This document shows, one piece after another, positions 9,319-18,693 of a stretch of 64,000 bases of DNA (positions are counted from its first letter, which is position 1; each line of letters opens with the position of its first letter). The notes beneath the pieces were generated by a model, which had not been told where the DNA came from, did no database searches, and was given only the letters and a program-made list of their open reading frames with translations. The position numbers were made by a program, and so were the translations under genes. Source of the stretch: Demequina sp. NBRC 110053 (GTDB lineage Bacteria; Actinomycetota; Actinomycetes; Actinomycetales; Demequinaceae); assembly GCF_002090095.1 (NCBI RefSeq), contig NZ_BBRJ01000003.1, positions 372,001 through 436,000 on the forward strand. The letters are read 5' to 3'.

Positions 9319-10412
9319 TCGCCTGGCGGCAGCGCCGCGATCCACTCGGCGTAGAAGATCCCCACGCCGGCGGCGGCGGCCAGTCCAGCGATGATCCAGA
9401 ACCGGATCACGATCGTGACCTCTCCCCACCCGAGCAGCTCGAAGTGATGATGAAGCGGCGCCATCTTGAAGACCCGTTTGCCGCCGGAGATCTTGAAGTA
9501 GCCGATCTGGATCACGGAGCTCGCGACGATGATCACGAACAGGCCGCCGATGATCACGCCCAGCAGCTCGGTGCGCGACAGGATGGTCACGCCGGCGATG
9601 GCGCCGCCGAGGGCGAGGGAGCCGGTGTCGCCCATGAAGATCTTGGCCGGCGAGGCGTTCCACCACAGGAACCCGAAGGCTGCGCCGGCGATGGCGGCGC
9701 ACAGGATCGCGAGGTCGCGCGGGTCACGCACCTCGTAGCACTGGCTGGTGGCGGCCTCGAGGCTGCACCACTGGTTGTACTGCCAGACGCAGATGATCGT
9801 GTAGGCGCCGAAGAAGATGAGCGCCGCTCCCGTGGCGAGGCCGTCGAGGCCGTCGGTGAGGTTCACGGCGTTGGACCACGCGGTGATGAGCAGGTTCGAC
9901 CAGATGACGAACAGGATGATGCCCACCGCGGGACCCCAGTAGGCGAGGTCGAGCGCGGTGTCGCGCAGGAAGGAGATCGACTCGGACGCGGGCGTCACGC
10001 CGTCGCCGTTGGGAAACTGCAGCACGAGCACGGCGAAGGCGATGCCCACCACCGCCTGGCCGAGGATCTTGTAGCGCGCCTTGAGCCCCAGCGAGCGCTC
10101 CTGACGGATCTTGATGTAGTCGTCGAGGAACCCCACGAATCCGAGCCCGATGACGAGCAGCATGACGAGCATCGACGACGCGTAGGGCGTCCGCCCGGTG
10201 AGCAGGTTGCCGCCCATCCAGCCCAGGACGGTCGCGAGGATGATCACGACGCCGCCCATGGTGGGCGTGCCGCGCTTGACGAGGTGCGAGGCCGGCCCGT
10301 CGTGGCGGATGAACTGGCCGTACTGGTGGCGGGTGAGGAAGCGGATGAATAGCGGCGTGCCGAGCAGCGCGATGAACAGCGAGATGCCTCCCGCGAAGAC
10401 CACCGCTCTCAT
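9315..10412 (-). CDS. mraY: MraY, phospho-MurNAc-pentapeptide translocase (lipid I synthase)
   Basis: MraY transfers phospho-MurNAc-pentapeptide to undecaprenyl phosphate, forming lipid I. The 365-residue polytopic protein (about ten helices) carries the catalytic and Mg-binding motifs [25 protein letters not shown] and [12 protein letters not shown], and the HHHFE motif near the C-terminus. The ATG at 10412 overlaps the murF stop (ATGA). An in-frame upstream extension would run through murF and has no ribosome binding site. Confidence 0.98.
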   Translation of the reverse strand: MRAVVFAGGISLFIALLGTPLFIRFLTRHQYGQFIRHDGPASHLVKRGTPTMGGVVIILATVLGWMGGNLLTGRTPYASSMLVMLLVIGLGFVGFLDDYIKIRQERSLGLKARYKILGQAVVGIAFAVLVLQFPNGDGVTPASESISFLRDTALDLAYWGPAVGIILFVIWSNLLITAWSNAVNLTDGLDGLATGAALIFFGAYTIICVWQYNQWCSLEAATSQCYEVRDPRDLAILCAAIAGAAFGFLWWNASPAKIFMGDTGSLALGGAIAGVTILSRTELLGVIIGGLFVIIVASSVIQIGYFKISGGKRVFKMAPLHHHFELLGWGEVTIVIRFWIIAGLAAAAGVGIFYAEWIAALPPGE

Positions 10413-11797
10413 GCATCCACTCCCAGCATCTCGTCGGCCAGCCTCCACAGCCCGGAGCCGTGAGATGCCTTGATCAGCACGGTGTCTCCGCGCGTCAGCC
10501 GCTCGTCGAGATACGCGCGGGCCTCGTCAATCGTAGCGACGTGGGCGGCCTCGTCGCCCCACGACCCCTCGCGCACGGCGGACACGTAGACCGGCCTGGC
10601 GCCCTCGCCCACGGCGAGCAGGTGGTCGATGCGCAGGCGCACCACGTCGAGCCCGACCTTCTCGTGACCCGCACGCGACGAGGCCCCCATCTCGCGCATC
10701 TCCCCCACGACCGCGAACGACCTGCCCGTGGTCGCGACGTTCTTGAGGGCGCGCAACGCGGCCGCCATGGACTCGGGCGAGGCGTTGTAGCTGTCGTCGA
10801 GGATCCACACGCCGTCGGCGCGCTCCGTCAGTGCCATGCGGTGAGCGCTGAGGGGCCTCGCGGCCCCCACGAGGGCCGATGCGGACTCGAGGTCGAGTCC
10901 GCACTCCAGGGCGACGGCGGTCGCGGCGAGCGCGTTCGTGACGTGGTGCTCGCCCACCAGGGTGAGCGACACGTCGGCCGATGCGCCCGCGGCCTCCACC
11001 GTGAACGTGGCCCGGCCGCGGTCAAGGTCGAGGGCGCCCGCGTGCACGTCGGCCGAGCCCGCCGTGCCGAAGGTCACCGTGCGTCGGCCGCCCTCGGCGA
11101 GCACGGGCCGCTCCGCCATCGCGGCCACCCGGGCATCGTCGGCGTTGAGCAGCGCCACCCCTCCGGGCAGCAGCCCGTCCAGCAGCGTCGCCTTCTCCTC
11201 GGCCAGCGCCTCGGGCGAGCCGTAGCCGCCGAGGTGGGCGCTGCCCACGGTCAGCACGACAGCGATGTCGAGCGGCGCGATGCGCGTGAGGTACGCGAGA
11301 TCGCCCGGCGCCGAGGCGCCCATCTCGAGCACGAGGTGACGCGTGCTCCGGTCCGCGCGCAGCACGGTCAGCGGCAGCCCGATCTCGTTGTTGAAGCTGC
11401 CCTGAGGCGCGACCGCGTCGGGCAGCACCTGCGCGAGCACATCCTTGGTGGTGGTCTTGCCGTTCGAACCTGTGATGCCGATCACGCGGATCTCGCCCTC
11501 GGCGCGCAGCAGCGCGAGGTACGCGGCGGCGAGCCGGCCCAGGGCGGCCGTCACGTCGTCGACGAGCACGTGCGGACCTGGGACCGGCTGCGACACCAGC
11601 GCGAGGCTCGCGCCCGCTGCGAAGGCCTGGGGCGCATAGTCGTGGCCGTCGACCCGCTCGCCCACGAAGGCCACGTACAGCGCGTCCTCGAAGGCGTCGC
11701 GCGAGTCCTTGACCACGCTGGTGACGCGCGCCGTCACGTCGGCGACCAGCTCGCCACCCACGGCGTTGGCGACCCACTGGGTCGTCAGGGGCCTCAC
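10409..11797 (-). CDS. murF: MurF, UDP-MurNAc-tripeptide--D-Ala-D-Ala ligase
   Basis: MurF attaches D-Ala-D-Ala to complete the UDP-MurNAc pentapeptide. The 462-residue Mur ligase shows the N-terminal MurF substrate domain ([20 protein letters not shown]), the ATP loop [15 protein letters not shown] and a C-terminal ligase domain with [11 protein letters not shown]. The GTG start at 11797 overlaps the murE stop by 4 bases, and the stop overlaps mraY by 4 bases. Confidence 0.97.
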   Translation of the reverse strand: MRPLTTQWVANAVGGELVADVTARVTSVVKDSRDAFEDALYVAFVGERVDGHDYAPQAFAAGASLALVSQPVPGPHVLVDDVTAALGRLAAAYLALLRAEGEIRVIGITGSNGKTTTKDVLAQVLPDAVAPQGSFNNEIGLPLTVLRADRSTRHLVLEMGASAPGDLAYLTRIAPLDIAVVLTVGSAHLGGYGSPEALAEEKATLLDGLLPGGVALLNADDARVAAMAERPVLAEGGRRTVTFGTAGSADVHAGALDLDRGRATFTVEAAGASADVSLTLVGEHHVTNALAATAVALECGLDLESASALVGAARPLSAHRMALTERADGVWILDDSYNASPESMAAALRALKNVATTGRSFAVVGEMREMGASSRAGHEKVGLDVVRLRIDHLLAVGEGARPVYVSAVREGSWGDEAAHVATIDEARAYLDERLTRGDTVLIKASHGSGLWRLADEMLGVDA

Positions 11798-13443
11798 GCG
11801 CGCTCCCCCGACGGCGCCTCAGCCGCGACCTGCGCATCTTCGTCGCTGCGAGGGCCATGGACGGTGACGGTGGCCGCGAGCGGCGGCTGGTCGGCGACGA
11901 TGCGCTCGTGGGCGGCCAGGTAGGCGTCGCGGTCGTTGTAGCGGTGGAAGACCCCGGCGATCTCCTGGGTGGGCTCGTGGCCCTTGCCGGTCACGATGAC
12001 GGTGTCGCCTGGCCTGCCCAGACGCAGGCCGTACTCGACGGCCGCGACGCGGGGCTCGACCTCGTGGACGTCGTGCAGGTCCGGCCTCGCCTCCCGAATG
12101 CCGCCGAGGATGGCGGAGCGGATGGCCTCCGGCTGCTCCGAGCGCGGGTTCTCGTCCGTCAGCACGATCACGTCCGCGAGCTCGGCCGCGATGGAGCCCA
12201 TCACGGGGCGCTTGCCCTGGTCGCGATCGCCGTCCGAGCCGAAGATGAGGATGAGCCTGCCGGGCGTGATGGGACGGACGCCCTGCAGCGCGAGCGTCAG
12301 CGCGTCGGGCGTGTGGGCGTAGTCGACGATCGCGAGCGGGTCGGTGTCCGAGCGCTCGATCACGCGCTCCATGCGTCCGGGCACCTCGTGTGCGCTCGCG
12401 ACGCCGTCGATGGCCTCCTCGAGCGGCACGCCGGCGGCGTGGGCGGCGGCGATCGCGACCATCGCGTTCGACACGTTGACGAGGCCCGGCAGCGGCGACG
12501 CAGCGTGATGCTCGGTGCCGTCCGGTGCGCGGAACATGAACCGCGACCCCACGCCATCGAGGCCGATGTCGGCGTCCGTCACGACCCAGTCGGCCTCGTG
12601 CGGGTCGTCGACATGCGTCGAGACGGTCTCGCACGGGATCTGGACCTGGCCCGCGAGGCGCCGGCCCCACTCATCGTCGACGTTGATGATGCCCCGGCGC
12701 GCCCGCCCGGGGGCGAACAGCTTGGCCTTGGCCGCGAGGTACTCGTCCATGGTCCCGTGGAAGTCGAGGTGGTCCCACTGCAGGTTGGTGAACACGGCGA
12801 CCGAGAAGTCCACGCCGCCGATGCGCTCGAGCGCTGCCGCGTGCGAGCTCACCTCGGTCACGGCGGCCGTCACGCCGTCCTCGACCATGCGTGCGAGCAG
12901 GCCGTGCAGCACCGGCGCCTCGACCGTGGTCCGCGGCGACTCGATGGCCTGCTCGCCTATCCGCAGCTCGACGGTGCCCATGATGCCCCGGCGCTCGTGG
13001 CGCTGCGCCAGCGCGTTGTCGATGAAGTACGCGGTGGTGGTCTTGCCGTTGGTGCCCGTCACGCCCACGAACACCAGCTCGCTCGACGGGTCCCCGTAGA
13101 TCAGCGCCGCGGCCTCGCCCATGGCGACCCGCGCATCGGCCGCGACCAGGACGGGCACCGGGACGTCGCCCAGGATCTCGACGCCAGCGGCGTCGGTCAG
13201 CACCGCGACCGCGCCCGCGGCGATCGCGTCCCGCGCGAACGTCGCTCCGTGCACCTTGAGCCCTGTGAACGCACCGAAGAGGTCGCCGGGCCGCACGTCG
13301 TGCGAGTCGACCGTCGCGCCCGTGACGGAGACGGCGTCCCCAGCTGCCACATCGGCCGGCCGCAGGCTCGCGCCGGAGCGGTGGGCGACCTCGGCGAGAG
13401 TGCGGGGCACCGAACGCTGAGGACGCAGTGCCATGTCCTGCAC
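11794..13443 (-). CDS. murE: MurE, UDP-MurNAc-dipeptide--diamino acid ligase
   Basis: MurE adds the third, diamino residue of the stem peptide. The product of about 549 residues has the ATP loop [28 protein letters not shown] and VDYAHTPDALTLAL. The specificity loop reads LTDENPRSEQP, so the first Asp of the meso-DAP signature DNPR is Glu here; which diamino acid is used cannot be settled by eye. GTG at 13443 has GGGAG 5 bases upstream. GTG at 13449 (overlapping the ftsI stop) and ATG at 13434 are alternatives. The 3' end overlaps murF. Confidence 0.95.
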   Translation of the reverse strand: MQDMALRPQRSVPRTLAEVAHRSGASLRPADVAAGDAVSVTGATVDSHDVRPGDLFGAFTGLKVHGATFARDAIAAGAVAVLTDAAGVEILGDVPVPVLVAADARVAMGEAAALIYGDPSSELVFVGVTGTNGKTTTAYFIDNALAQRHERRGIMGTVELRIGEQAIESPRTTVEAPVLHGLLARMVEDGVTAAVTEVSSHAAALERIGGVDFSVAVFTNLQWDHLDFHGTMDEYLAAKAKLFAPGRARRGIINVDDEWGRRLAGQVQIPCETVSTHVDDPHEADWVVTDADIGLDGVGSRFMFRAPDGTEHHAASPLPGLVNVSNAMVAIAAAHAAGVPLEEAIDGVASAHEVPGRMERVIERSDTDPLAIVDYAHTPDALTLALQGVRPITPGRLILIFGSDGDRDQGKRPVMGSIAAELADVIVLTDENPRSEQPEAIRSAILGGIREARPDLHDVHEVEPRVAAVEYGLRLGRPGDTVIVTGKGHEPTQEIAGVFHRYNDRDAYLAAHERIVADQPPLAATVTVHGPRSDEDAQVAAEAPSGERA

Positions 13444-13445
13444 GG

Positions 13446-15470
13446 TCACTCCCAGGTGGTCGGGTAGAGCTCCTCGGCGGGGCCCGACGGCGGAACGCGC
13501 AGGGCCTGGAGGCCGAAAGTGGCGACGTCGGAGAACACCGGCGCTGCCACCACACCTCCCCAGATGGAGCTCTTGGGGTCGAAGAGGATCACGGACACGA
13601 CGATACGCGGGTCGTCGGCCGGGGCCACACCCACGAAGGACGCCACGATCCGGTCGAGCTTGCCCGAGGGGCCGACGGCCTCCGCGGTTCCCGTCTTGCC
13701 CGCGACCCTGTAGCCGTCGATCTTCGCCAGGGATCCGGTCCCCGACTCGGTGACGTCCTCGAGCATGAGCATGAGCTGGTCGGAGGTCTCCTCGGAGATC
13801 ACCTGAACCGGCTCGGACGCCTCCGCCTCGACCACGGTGCCGTCCGGCTGCACCAGGCCCTTCACCAGCGTGGGCGCGACGCGCACGCCGTCGTTGGCCA
13901 CGGTCTGGAAGACCTGTGACGTCTGCAGCGCTGTCACGGACACGCCCTGGCCGTACAGCACCGCCCACTCGGTGCGGCCGTCCCACCGCTCCCACGGGTG
14001 CAGGATGCCGGCGGACTCGGTGGGCAGGCCCACGCCCGTGCGCTGGCCGAACCCGAAGTCCGTGAGGTACTGGTGGCGCTGCGCCTCGGTGAGCCCCTCG
14101 CCCACCTGGATGGTGCCGGTGTTCGACGACTTCGCGAGGATCCCGGCGAGGGTCAGCTTCTGGTCGCCATAGTCGTGGGAGTCCTTGAAGGTCTGGTTGT
14201 TGTCCGTCGTGTACTCGTACGGCGCGACGAACCGGCTGGTGGGCGTGAACAGCCCCTCCTCGAGTGCTGCAGCCACCGTGATGACCTTCGCCGTGGAGCC
14301 GGGCTCGAACACGTCCTCGACCGCGCTCGAGCCGCGCTGCGACGCCGGGGTCGCGCCGGGGTCGTTGGGGTCGACCGAGCCCGAGTCCGCGAGCGCCAGA
14401 ATCTCGCCGGTCCGCACGTCCTCCATCACCACGATGCCGGCGGACGAGCCGGTCTCCGCCACCGCCTGCGCGAGGCGCTCCTGCGTGTAGTACTGGATGT
14501 CGCGGTCGATGGTGAGCTGAACCTTCGATCCTGGGACGGCAGCCTCCTCCTCGAGCACGCCCGTCGGGATCACGGTGCCGCCGCGGCCGCGCTCGTAGGT
14601 GAGCGAGCCTGGCGTGCCCAGCAGCTCGTCCTCGAAGGACGCCTCGATGCCGGCCAGCCCCCAGTCGACGCCCTGCCTGTCCTCGCGCCCGCCCACGAAG
14701 CCCACGATGTTGCCGGCGATGTCGCCGTTGGGATAGAACCGCTCGGTCACGGGCTCGCGGTCGACGCCGTAGATGCCCTCCTCGGCGATGAGGTCCCACT
14801 GCTCGGGCGTCACGTACTTCGCGATGTAGTGGAACGGCTTGTCCCCCACGAGCTCGACCGACAGCTCGGACTCGCTGACGCCGAGGATGGGCGCGAGGAT
14901 CTCCGCGGCGTCGAGAGGACCGGACGCGATCACCTGACCGTTCTGCGTGTGCTCCCAGGTCTTGAGCTTCTGCTGGTTGACGAACACGTGGTAGCGATCC
15001 GCTGAGGTGGCGAGCACCACGCCGTTGCGGTCGACGATGTCGGCGCGCAGCGGCTCGTCCGTCGTCGTCGCGAGGCGATTCTCGAGCGCCGCCGTCGACA
15101 GCTCGGCCGCGTTGACGCCCTGGATCATCACCAGACGGACGGCGAAGGCCATCAGGAGGGCGAGGCTGAACAGGGTGATGAGGCGCTGTCGGTTGCGCGG
15201 GTTGCCCACGCGAGGCGCGGGCGCCGCGCCCACGCTGGTGACGCGGCCGCGCACGGGCATGGTGCGACCCCCGCTCGTGCGCTGCGTCCCGGCTGCGCGC
15301 GGCTGGCGGCGCTGTGCGCCCTGCGAGCCGCGGCCGCCGCGCGCGCCCTGTGCTGGGGCGCCCGTCCTCGCGCCACGGCTGGCCTCCCCGCGGGGGGGCC
15401 GCTGAGATGAGCGCGCGGCGCGGTCGCCCGTGGCGCGACCACGCCCGCCGCTCCTGGGCTCGTCCGTCAT
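13446..15470 (-). CDS. ftsI: FtsI/PBP3, septal class B penicillin-binding protein
   Basis: FtsI is the septal D,D-transpeptidase that cross-links peptidoglycan made by FtsW. The 674 residues comprise a very basic Gly/Arg/Ala-rich cytoplasmic region of about 85 residues, one membrane helix (LITLFSLALLMAFAVRLVMI), a dimerisation domain and the transpeptidase domain. Catalytic motifs are SxxK in EPGSTAKVITVAAALE (about residue 389), SxN in AKSSNTGTIQ and KTG in VAGKTGTAEAV. The ATG at 15470 overlaps the stop of the ftsL-like gene. The N-terminal tail is longer than in most FtsI proteins. Confidence 0.96.
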   Translation of the reverse strand: MTDEPRSGGRGRATGDRAARSSQRPPRGEASRGARTGAPAQGARGGRGSQGAQRRQPRAAGTQRTSGGRTMPVRGRVTSVGAAPAPRVGNPRNRQRLITLFSLALLMAFAVRLVMIQGVNAAELSTAALENRLATTTDEPLRADIVDRNGVVLATSADRYHVFVNQQKLKTWEHTQNGQVIASGPLDAAEILAPILGVSESELSVELVGDKPFHYIAKYVTPEQWDLIAEEGIYGVDREPVTERFYPNGDIAGNIVGFVGGREDRQGVDWGLAGIEASFEDELLGTPGSLTYERGRGGTVIPTGVLEEEAAVPGSKVQLTIDRDIQYYTQERLAQAVAETGSSAGIVVMEDVRTGEILALADSGSVDPNDPGATPASQRGSSAVEDVFEPGSTAKVITVAAALEEGLFTPTSRFVAPYEYTTDNNQTFKDSHDYGDQKLTLAGILAKSSNTGTIQVGEGLTEAQRHQYLTDFGFGQRTGVGLPTESAGILHPWERWDGRTEWAVLYGQGVSVTALQTSQVFQTVANDGVRVAPTLVKGLVQPDGTVVEAEASEPVQVISEETSDQLMLMLEDVTESGTGSLAKIDGYRVAGKTGTAEAVGPSGKLDRIVASFVGVAPADDPRIVVSVILFDPKSSIWGGVVAAPVFSDVATFGLQALRVPPSGPAEELYPTTWE

Positions 15471-15877
15471 CCCTGTCCCCCCTGCTGCAGCACCAGTCCG
15501 TCGGTCAGCGACACGAAGCCCATCTGCTGGTGCGGCTGCATCCCGAGCTCGGCCGCCGCGTCCGCGAGCAGCGCGGGCGACGAGTTGGCCTCGAGCTCGC
15601 TGATGAGGCTCGCCCGCTGCTGATGGAGCTGCGCGATCTCGATCTTGAGGTCGCGGCGCTCGTACGCGCCCTGCGACATCGCCGTGTTGATCATGAGCAC
15701 CGCGAGCATGGCGCCCAGGATGACCGCGAGGCACGACCATGCGAACGGCGCGAGCGATCGCGCCTGCTCGGGGGCGGAGACTGCCCGCAGCTCCGGGCGC
15801 TGTCGTGACGTGGGTGTCGCCTGCTGGCGCGCGGAGGCTGGCACGGTGCGCGGCCTGCGCAGGGGGGCGGCGCTCAT
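15467..15877 (-). CDS. ftsL: FtsL-like septal membrane protein
   Basis: This is a small bitopic protein of 136 residues. It has a basic, Gln/Pro-rich cytoplasmic N-terminus (about 45 residues), one membrane helix (PFAWSCLAVILGAMLAVLMI) and an extracytoplasmic coiled coil (DLKIEIAQLHQQRASLISEL). It ends in a short AAELGMQPHQQMGFVSL segment seen in FtsL/DivIC-type proteins. Its position between rsmH and ftsI, overlapping both by 4 bases (ATGA), is the classical ftsL position. FtsL partners FtsQ and a DivIC/FtsB protein to activate FtsW-FtsI. Sequence conservation in this family is low, so the call leans on topology and position. Confidence 0.85.
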   Translation of the reverse strand: MSAAPLRRPRTVPASARQQATPTSRQRPELRAVSAPEQARSLAPFAWSCLAVILGAMLAVLMINTAMSQGAYERRDLKIEIAQLHQQRASLISELEANSSPALLADAAAELGMQPHQQMGFVSLTDGLVLQQGGQG

Positions 15878-16857
15878 GCGGCCCTCCGCAGGCGCGATGG
15901 CGGAGTGGGGCGCACGCGCTCGGCCGCGCGCAGCCTCACCGGCTTCGAGCGCGGGTTCGCCTCGGCCTCCTGCGCACTGGCCTTCTCGGCTCCCCTGGTC
16001 ACGAGGCGCAGGTAGGGCTGGTCGTCCTCGGGGATCACGGGCAGCCCTGGAGGCGCCGAGGACGTGGCGCCCTGCGCGAAGGCCTGCTTCACGATGCGGT
16101 CCTCGAGGCTCTGATAGGACATGACGACGATGCGTCCGCCCACGCGGGTGCCCTCGATCGCGGCGGGCATCGCCGCCTCGAGCACGTCGAGCTCGCGGTT
16201 CACGGCGATGCGCAGCGCCTGGAACGTGCGCTTGGCAGGGTTCGATCCTGGCTGGCGAGACGCCGCCGGGATGCAGGCGCGGACGATGTCCGCGAGCTCG
16301 GCGCTGCGGGTGATCGGCGCGGTCGCCCGGCGATTCACGATCGCCTCGGCGATACGGGCCGCGAAGCGCTCCTCCCCGTACTCGCGCAGGATGCGCGCCA
16401 GATCGCGCTGGTCCCAGTCGCGCAGGATGTCCGCCGCCGTCACCGGGTCCTCGCGGTTCATGCGCATGTCGAGCGGCGCGTCCTGAGCGTACGAGAAGCC
16501 GCGGTCGGCCTCATCGATCTGCAGCGAGCTCACGCCGAGGTCGAGCAGGACGCCGTCGGCAGCCGCGGCGCCGACGGCTGCGAGCGCGCCCGCGATGTCG
16601 TCGTACTCCGCGTGGTGGGCGGTGAAGCGGTCGCCGAAGCGCGCGAGGCGCTCCGCAGCGAGCGCGATCGCGTCGAGGTCGCGGTCGATGCCGACCACGC
16701 GTGCCTGGGGGCACTGCTCGAGGATCGCCTCGGTGTGCCCTCCCATGCCGAGCGTGCCGTCGATCGCGACGGCGCCCGGCTGCGTGAGGGAGGGTGCGAG
16801 CAGGTCGACGCACCGCTGCAGCATCACCGGCTGGTGACGCGATGCCGCATCGGTCAT
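15874..16857 (-). CDS. rsmH: RsmH, 16S rRNA m4C1402 methyltransferase
   Basis: RsmH (MraW) N4-methylates C1402 of 16S rRNA. The 327-residue protein starts with MTDAASRHQPVMLQRCVDLL and has the SAM-binding motif IDGTLGMGGHTEAIL. LLDLGVSSLQIDEADRGFSY, RTFQALRIAVNREL and ISYQSLEDR-type (MSYQSLEDRIVKQ) signatures follow. GGAGAGGAC lies just before the ATG at 16857. An upstream in-frame extension lacks a ribosome binding site. The gene follows mraZ after 107 bases and overlaps the ftsL-like gene. Confidence 0.97.
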   Translation of the reverse strand: MTDAASRHQPVMLQRCVDLLAPSLTQPGAVAIDGTLGMGGHTEAILEQCPQARVVGIDRDLDAIALAAERLARFGDRFTAHHAEYDDIAGALAAVGAAAADGVLLDLGVSSLQIDEADRGFSYAQDAPLDMRMNREDPVTAADILRDWDQRDLARILREYGEERFAARIAEAIVNRRATAPITRSAELADIVRACIPAASRQPGSNPAKRTFQALRIAVNRELDVLEAAMPAAIEGTRVGGRIVVMSYQSLEDRIVKQAFAQGATSSAPPGLPVIPEDDQPYLRLVTRGAEKASAQEAEANPRSKPVRLRAAERVRPTPPSRLRRAA

Positions 16858-16964
16858 GTCCTCTCCCCTCCTTGGTGACCACGGCCCCTGGTCTCCCTCC
16901 GGCTCTCTGGCGGGGGGAAGTCCGTCAGAGGTGCGCGGGAGGAGGCCACGGGCCGCGAGTCGAT

Positions 16965-17432
16965 TCACATGTCGTCGAAGACCTCGGCGGCGGTCGCCGC
17001 GTAGTCCTCTTCTCCTTCATCCAGGTACTGCTCCCACGTGGCGGCATCCCAGATCTCGACGCGCGATCCCATGCCCACCACGGCGACCTCACGGTCGAGG
17101 CTCGCGTACTTGCGCAGCGGCGAGCCGATGAGAATGCGCCCCTGCTTGTCAGGGATGTCGTCCTGGGCGTGGCCCAGGAAGTTGCGCAGGTAGTCACGTG
17201 CCTTCTTGTTCTCGAGCGGGGCGCGACGCAGCCGGTCGTGGATGGCGGCGAACTCGTCCAGCGGGAACAGGAACACGCAGCGGTCGAGGCCCCTGGTGGC
17301 GACCAGCCCGGAGGCGAGGCGGCCCCTGAACTTGGCGGGCAGGATCAGCCGGCCCTTGTCGTCGAGCCTGGGCGTGAACGTGCCGAGGAAGACCCCTGTG
17401 GGGCCCAGGCCGTGCGCCGCCAGATCCGACAC
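16965..17432 (-). CDS. mraZ: MraZ, dcw-cluster transcriptional regulator
   Basis: MraZ is a ring-forming DNA-binding protein with two SpoVT-AbrB-like domains that represses its own operon. The product is 155 residues. The first repeat is LGTFTPRLDDKGRLILPAKF, the second DIPDKQGRILIGSPLRKYA, followed by GSRVEIWDAATWEQYL. The GTG at 17432 is preceded by GGGAGGTGA at good spacing. It gives about ten extra residues before the usual MFLGT start, because that position is GTC (Val) here. The C-terminus is acidic. Five 10-base-spaced TGG repeats upstream fit its operator. Confidence 0.96.
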   Translation of the reverse strand: MSDLAAHGLGPTGVFLGTFTPRLDDKGRLILPAKFRGRLASGLVATRGLDRCVFLFPLDEFAAIHDRLRRAPLENKKARDYLRNFLGHAQDDIPDKQGRILIGSPLRKYASLDREVAVVGMGSRVEIWDAATWEQYLDEGEEDYAATAAEVFDDM

Positions 17433-17451
17433 TCGACCTCACCTCCCAACG

Positions 17452-17494
17452 CCACGACTCGCCAGTGCACCCCACTTTACTCCACTTCCCTCCA
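17452..17494 (-). promoter_or_regulatory. MraZ operator: five TGG(A/G/C)G direct repeats at 10-base spacing
   Basis: Read on the minus strand towards mraZ, TGGAG, TGGAG, TGGGG, TGGCG and TGGCG follow each other with exactly 10 bases from one to the next (complements at 17490-17494, 17480-17484, 17470-17474, 17460-17464, 17450-17454). MraZ is known to bind TGGGN direct repeats separated by 5 bases in front of its own operon. The array begins about 20 bases upstream of the mraZ start, so it probably overlaps the transcription start. Confidence 0.85.
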
Positions 17495-17635
17495 CAGCGA
17501 GGCTGAAATGGGCGAGAAGTTTGCTCGCCAGGGGCATCGCGCCTTGTATTTGGCGGGAACACGCGGTGGAGGGATCGCGTGTGGAGATGGCCACAGCGCG
17601 GAAGATCGGGCGTGCCGCCACCGCCCCGGATCGCC

Positions 17636-17641
17636 TAGGCT
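17636..17641 (+). promoter_or_regulatory. Candidate -10 element of the moxR operon
   Basis: TAGGCT lies 26 bases before the moxR ATG. No clear -35 hexamer is seen. A normal leader with AAAGGAG follows. Confidence 0.4.
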
Positions 17642-17667
17642 CGGGGAAAGGCTGCAAAGGAGCGTTC

Positions 17668-18684
17668 ATGAGCCCGTCCCTGCCCACCGAGGCCGAGCTG
17701 GAGGCCGTCGCCGACGTCACAGCGAGGATCCGCGGCGCCGTCGCCTCCGTGCTGTCAGGGCTGGATCAGGCGATCTCCGCCACGCTCGCGACCGCGCTCG
17801 CACAGGGGCACCTGCTCATGGAGGACGTGCCAGGGGTAGGCAAGACCACTCTCGCGCGAGCCTTCGCGGCGAGCATCAACTGCAGCGTGGGCCGCATCCA
17901 GTTCACGCCTGACCTGCTGCCCTCCGACGTCACGGGCGTGAGCATCTTCCGGGCAGACGACCACCGCTTCGAGTTCCGGCCGGGGCCGATCTTCGCCAAC
18001 GTCGTGATCGCCGATGAGATCAACCGCGCCTCGCCCAAGACCCAGGCCGCTCTCCTCGAGTCGATGCAGGAGCGGGCCGTCACCGTCGACGGCGCCACGA
18101 GGGCGCTTCCCGCCCCCTTCCTGGTGGTCGCGACGCAGAACCCCGTCGAGATGGAGGGCACCTATCCCCTTCCCGAGGCCCAGCGCGATCGCTTCATGGC
18201 ACAGGTGTCCGTCGGGTACCCGGAGGCCCGCGCCGAGATGGCGATGCTCGACTCGCATGGTGGGCACGACCCCCTGTCCGAGGTCACTCCCGTCGCCGAC
18301 GCGCAGGCGCTGCTCGATGCGATCCACGTCGCGCGGCGCATCTACGCCGCCCCGGCCATCAAGCAGTACATCGTCGACCTCGTGACCGCGACGCGCCAGG
18401 ACGCGGCCCTGCGGCTGGGCGCGTCACCGCGCGCCTCTCTGCAGCTGCTCGCCGCGGCCAAGGCCCGCGCCGCCATGGCCGCCCGCAATCATGTGCTGCC
18501 CGACGACGTGAAGGCGCTGGCGGTGCCCGTGCTCGCGCACCGCCTGATCGTGTCGACCGAGTCGCGCCTGTCCGGCCGGACGGCGGCGCAGATCACCCGC
18601 GAGCTCGTCTCCGCAACGGCCGTGCCGAGCGGTGCGAGGGACGCCGCCCCGGCCCGTGAGGCGGCCATCGTGCGCGCCACCTGA
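17668..18684 (+). CDS. MoxR family AAA+ ATPase
   Basis: MoxR ATPases act as chaperones or activators for partner proteins, usually encoded with DUF58 and transglutaminase genes as here. The 338-residue protein has Walker A in LLMEDVPGVGKTTLARAF, Walker B in ANVVIADEINRASPKTQ, the sensor-1 region VVATQNPVEMEGTYPLPEAQ (in which ATQNP is diagnostic of MoxR) and a C-terminal lid domain. The ATG at 17668 has AAAGGAG 6 bases upstream. It starts a three-gene operon; the next gene begins 9 bases downstream. Confidence 0.94.
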   Translation: MSPSLPTEAELEAVADVTARIRGAVASVLSGLDQAISATLATALAQGHLLMEDVPGVGKTTLARAFAASINCSVGRIQFTPDLLPSDVTGVSIFRADDHRFEFRPGPIFANVVIADEINRASPKTQAALLESMQERAVTVDGATRALPAPFLVVATQNPVEMEGTYPLPEAQRDRFMAQVSVGYPEARAEMAMLDSHGGHDPLSEVTPVADAQALLDAIHVARRIYAAPAIKQYIVDLVTATRQDAALRLGASPRASLQLLAAAKARAAMAARNHVLPDDVKALAVPVLAHRLIVSTESRLSGRTAAQITRELVSATAVPSGARDAAPAREAAIVRAT

Positions 18685-18693
18685 TCGCGCGCC

